From Nitrospirae bacterium CG2_30_53_67 (GTDB taxonomy: Bacteria > CG2-30-53-67): DNA of 5,893 bases. Positions 4,600 through 5,893 of the stretch are shown piece by piece (the first letter of the stretch is position 1; each line of letters opens with the position of its first letter). The notes below the pieces were generated by a model. That model was not told where the DNA came from and searched no databases. It worked only from the letters and a program-made list of their open reading frames with translations. A program made the position numbers and the translations under genes. The stretch spans positions 1 to 5,893 of the forward strand of contig MNYV01000183.1 in NCBI GenBank assembly GCA_001873285.1, in the 5' to 3' direction.

Positions 4600-5893
4600 A
4601 TGACCCATCAAGAAAAGATTGCATCAAACGGATACGGCATTTTCGGGTTTATGCATCAATACGTTGTACTGATTGTGGCGGCTTGTCTGGGGATCGCCCT
4701 CTCTTTGTTTCTGTTCAACACTTCACGGACGTGGGAAAACAAAAAGATACAGGCGGAGTTTGAGAGGATTGCTGCGGACCATATCTCCGCTTTCAGAAAA
4801 ACCATTCAAATCAATTTGCACGAGCTTGATGCGCTCCACGCCTTTTATCTCGGTTCTGAAAAGGTTGAACGGTTGGAATTCAGGAAGTTTGCCGAGCACA
4901 TGATGGTGGAAAATCCATCCGTGCAGGCGCTGGAGTGGATTCCTCGTGTTCTCCAAAAGGAGCGGATCGTCTTTGAAGAGACGGCGCGAAGAGAGGGGTT
5001 CCAGGATTTCGAAATCAGCGAGATCAATGCGGCAGGCAAGCGGGTCAGGGCGGGCCGACGGGACGAGTATTTCCCCGTCTATTTTCTGGAACCTCTGAAG
5101 GGAAACGAGCGCGTCCTGGGGTTTGATGCCGCCACAAGGCCCGCTAGGCTTGAGGCCATGAACCTGGCTGCCGACACCGGAAAGACCGCAGCCACCAGAA
5201 GAATTCATCTCGTACAGATAAAAGAGGAAGAGTCCGCTATCCGGGTATTTCACCCGGTCTTCCGCAAAGATGCTGAGGTTGATACCGTGGAATTCAGGCG
5301 CGCAAATCTTTCGGGTTTTGTAGCGGGAGTTTATCGGGTCGGGGATATGCTGAAAAACAGCCTGATATTTTCCCATCCTCAGGGGATTGATATTTACCTT
5401 TACGACGACTCCGCCCCTGCAGACGAACGACTTCTATATTTCCATGCCTTTCGGACAAGGAAGGAATCCGTGCAGCCCGTTACAGATGAGACTCAGCTCA
5501 AATCAGGGATCTACTACGAGGAGCGCTTTGATGTGGCAGGCAGAACATGGCGGATGCTTTGCCGGACCACACCGGATTATGTCCATGCCGCAAGAACCTG
5601 GGAGCCCTGGGGGATCCTTGCGGCCGGGTTGATGTTTACGGCCATGATTTGCGGTTATCTCCTGATCAACCTGGTCCGGATGAACCAGATTAAAGGTCAT
5701 GTCGAAGCGCTCAACAAAGCGAAAAAAGAACTGGAGCATGAGATCATCGAGCGCAAAGAGGCGGAAGAGGTCTTGAGGGAGAGCGAGGAACGGTTCCGGC
5801 AGTTGACCGAGGCCGCCTTTGATGGGATTGCTCTCTCTGAAGAAGGAAGGCTTTTAAAGGTCAATGAGTCCTTTGCCGCGATGTTCGGTTACG
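4600..5893 (+). CDS. CHASE-PAS membrane sensor protein, 3' end cut by window edge
   Basis: An open frame of 431 codons runs off the right edge. It starts MTHQEKIASN at an ATG preceded by an AAAGGA ribosome site. Order of parts: membrane segment 1 (about 21-40, YVVLIVAACLGIALSLFLFN); an extracytoplasmic CHASE domain (about 75-300) with ALEWIPRVLQKER (110-122), REGFQDFEISEI (131-142), RRDEYFPVYFLEPLKGNE (153-170), VLGFDAATRPARLEAM (172-187) and HPVFRKDA (218-225); membrane segment 2 (about 337-358); a coiled coil (362-393, EALNKAKKELEHEIIERKEA); and the beginning of a PAS domain (ESEERFRQLTEAAFDGIALS, 394-413). CHASE domains sense small extracellular ligands. The output domain is outside the window; a histidine kinase or a GGDEF/EAL enzyme is most likely. 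Only 19 bases separate it from queE, so read-through is probable, though a shared function is not implied. Confidence 0.88.
   Translation, partial: MTHQEKIASNGYGIFGFMHQYVVLIVAACLGIALSLFLFNTSRTWENKKIQAEFERIAADHISAFRKTIQINLHELDALHAFYLGSEKVERLEFRKFAEHMMVENPSVQALEWIPRVLQKERIVFEETARREGFQDFEISEINAAGKRVRAGRRDEYFPVYFLEPLKGNERVLGFDAATRPARLEAMNLAADTGKTAATRRIHLVQIKEEESAIRVFHPVFRKDAEVDTVEFRRANLSGFVAGVYRVGDMLKNSLIFSHPQGIDIYLYDDSAPADERLLYFHAFRTRKESVQPVTDETQLKSGIYYEERFDVAGRTWRMLCRTTPDYVHAARTWEPWGILAAGLMFTAMICGYLLINLVRMNQIKGHVEALNKAKKELEHEIIERKEAEEVLRESEERFRQLTEAAFDGIALSEEGRLLKVNESFAAMFGY

Noticed and set aside
4723-5376. Minus-strand open frame of 217 codons
   Set aside because: It lies wholly antisense to the CHASE domain, whose sense-strand motifs are clear. 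It has no ribosome site or recognisable domain.

Overview
The window reads as bacterial accessory DNA on the left and a more conserved metabolic and sensory block on the right. The gene families present (HepT-like HEPN protein, Phd/RelE, VapBC, DUF2065, DUF366, QueE, CHASE-PAS sensor) and the style of intergenic repeat fit an anaerobic Gram-negative such as a Desulfobacterota or Nitrospirota member. That assignment is a guess from gene content, not a demonstrated one.

Left part (1-2062): parts of three unrelated toxin-antitoxin systems sit within about 2 kb. First comes the C-terminal end of a HepT-like HEPN ribonuclease cut by the window edge. Then come a gene-poor stretch with a probable frameshifted gene remnant and a repeat, and a Phd/YefM antitoxin-RelE/ParE toxin pair with a clear promoter and a TGTACA operator core. 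A repeat-rich spacer follows, and finally a VapB-VapC pair on the minus strand with its own AT-rich promoter and operator. Two copies of one interspersed repeat (28 of 34 bases identical) lie on either side of the Phd/RelE pair.

Middle part (2171-3003, minus strand): a single-pass membrane-anchored protein of unknown function is translationally coupled to a small DUF2065 inner-membrane protein, which probably starts at TTG.

Right part (3277-5893, plus strand): a DUF366 protein and QueE (7-carboxy-7-deazaguanine synthase, radical SAM) overlap by one base. After a 19-base gap comes a long CHASE-PAS membrane sensor that runs off the end of the window. The DUF366-queE overlap suggests DUF366 works in 7-deazaguanine (queuosine or preQ0) metabolism. 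The divergent spacer 3004-3276 carries several palindromes but no promoter I can call with confidence. I saw no tRNA, rRNA, CRISPR array or insertion-sequence transposase.
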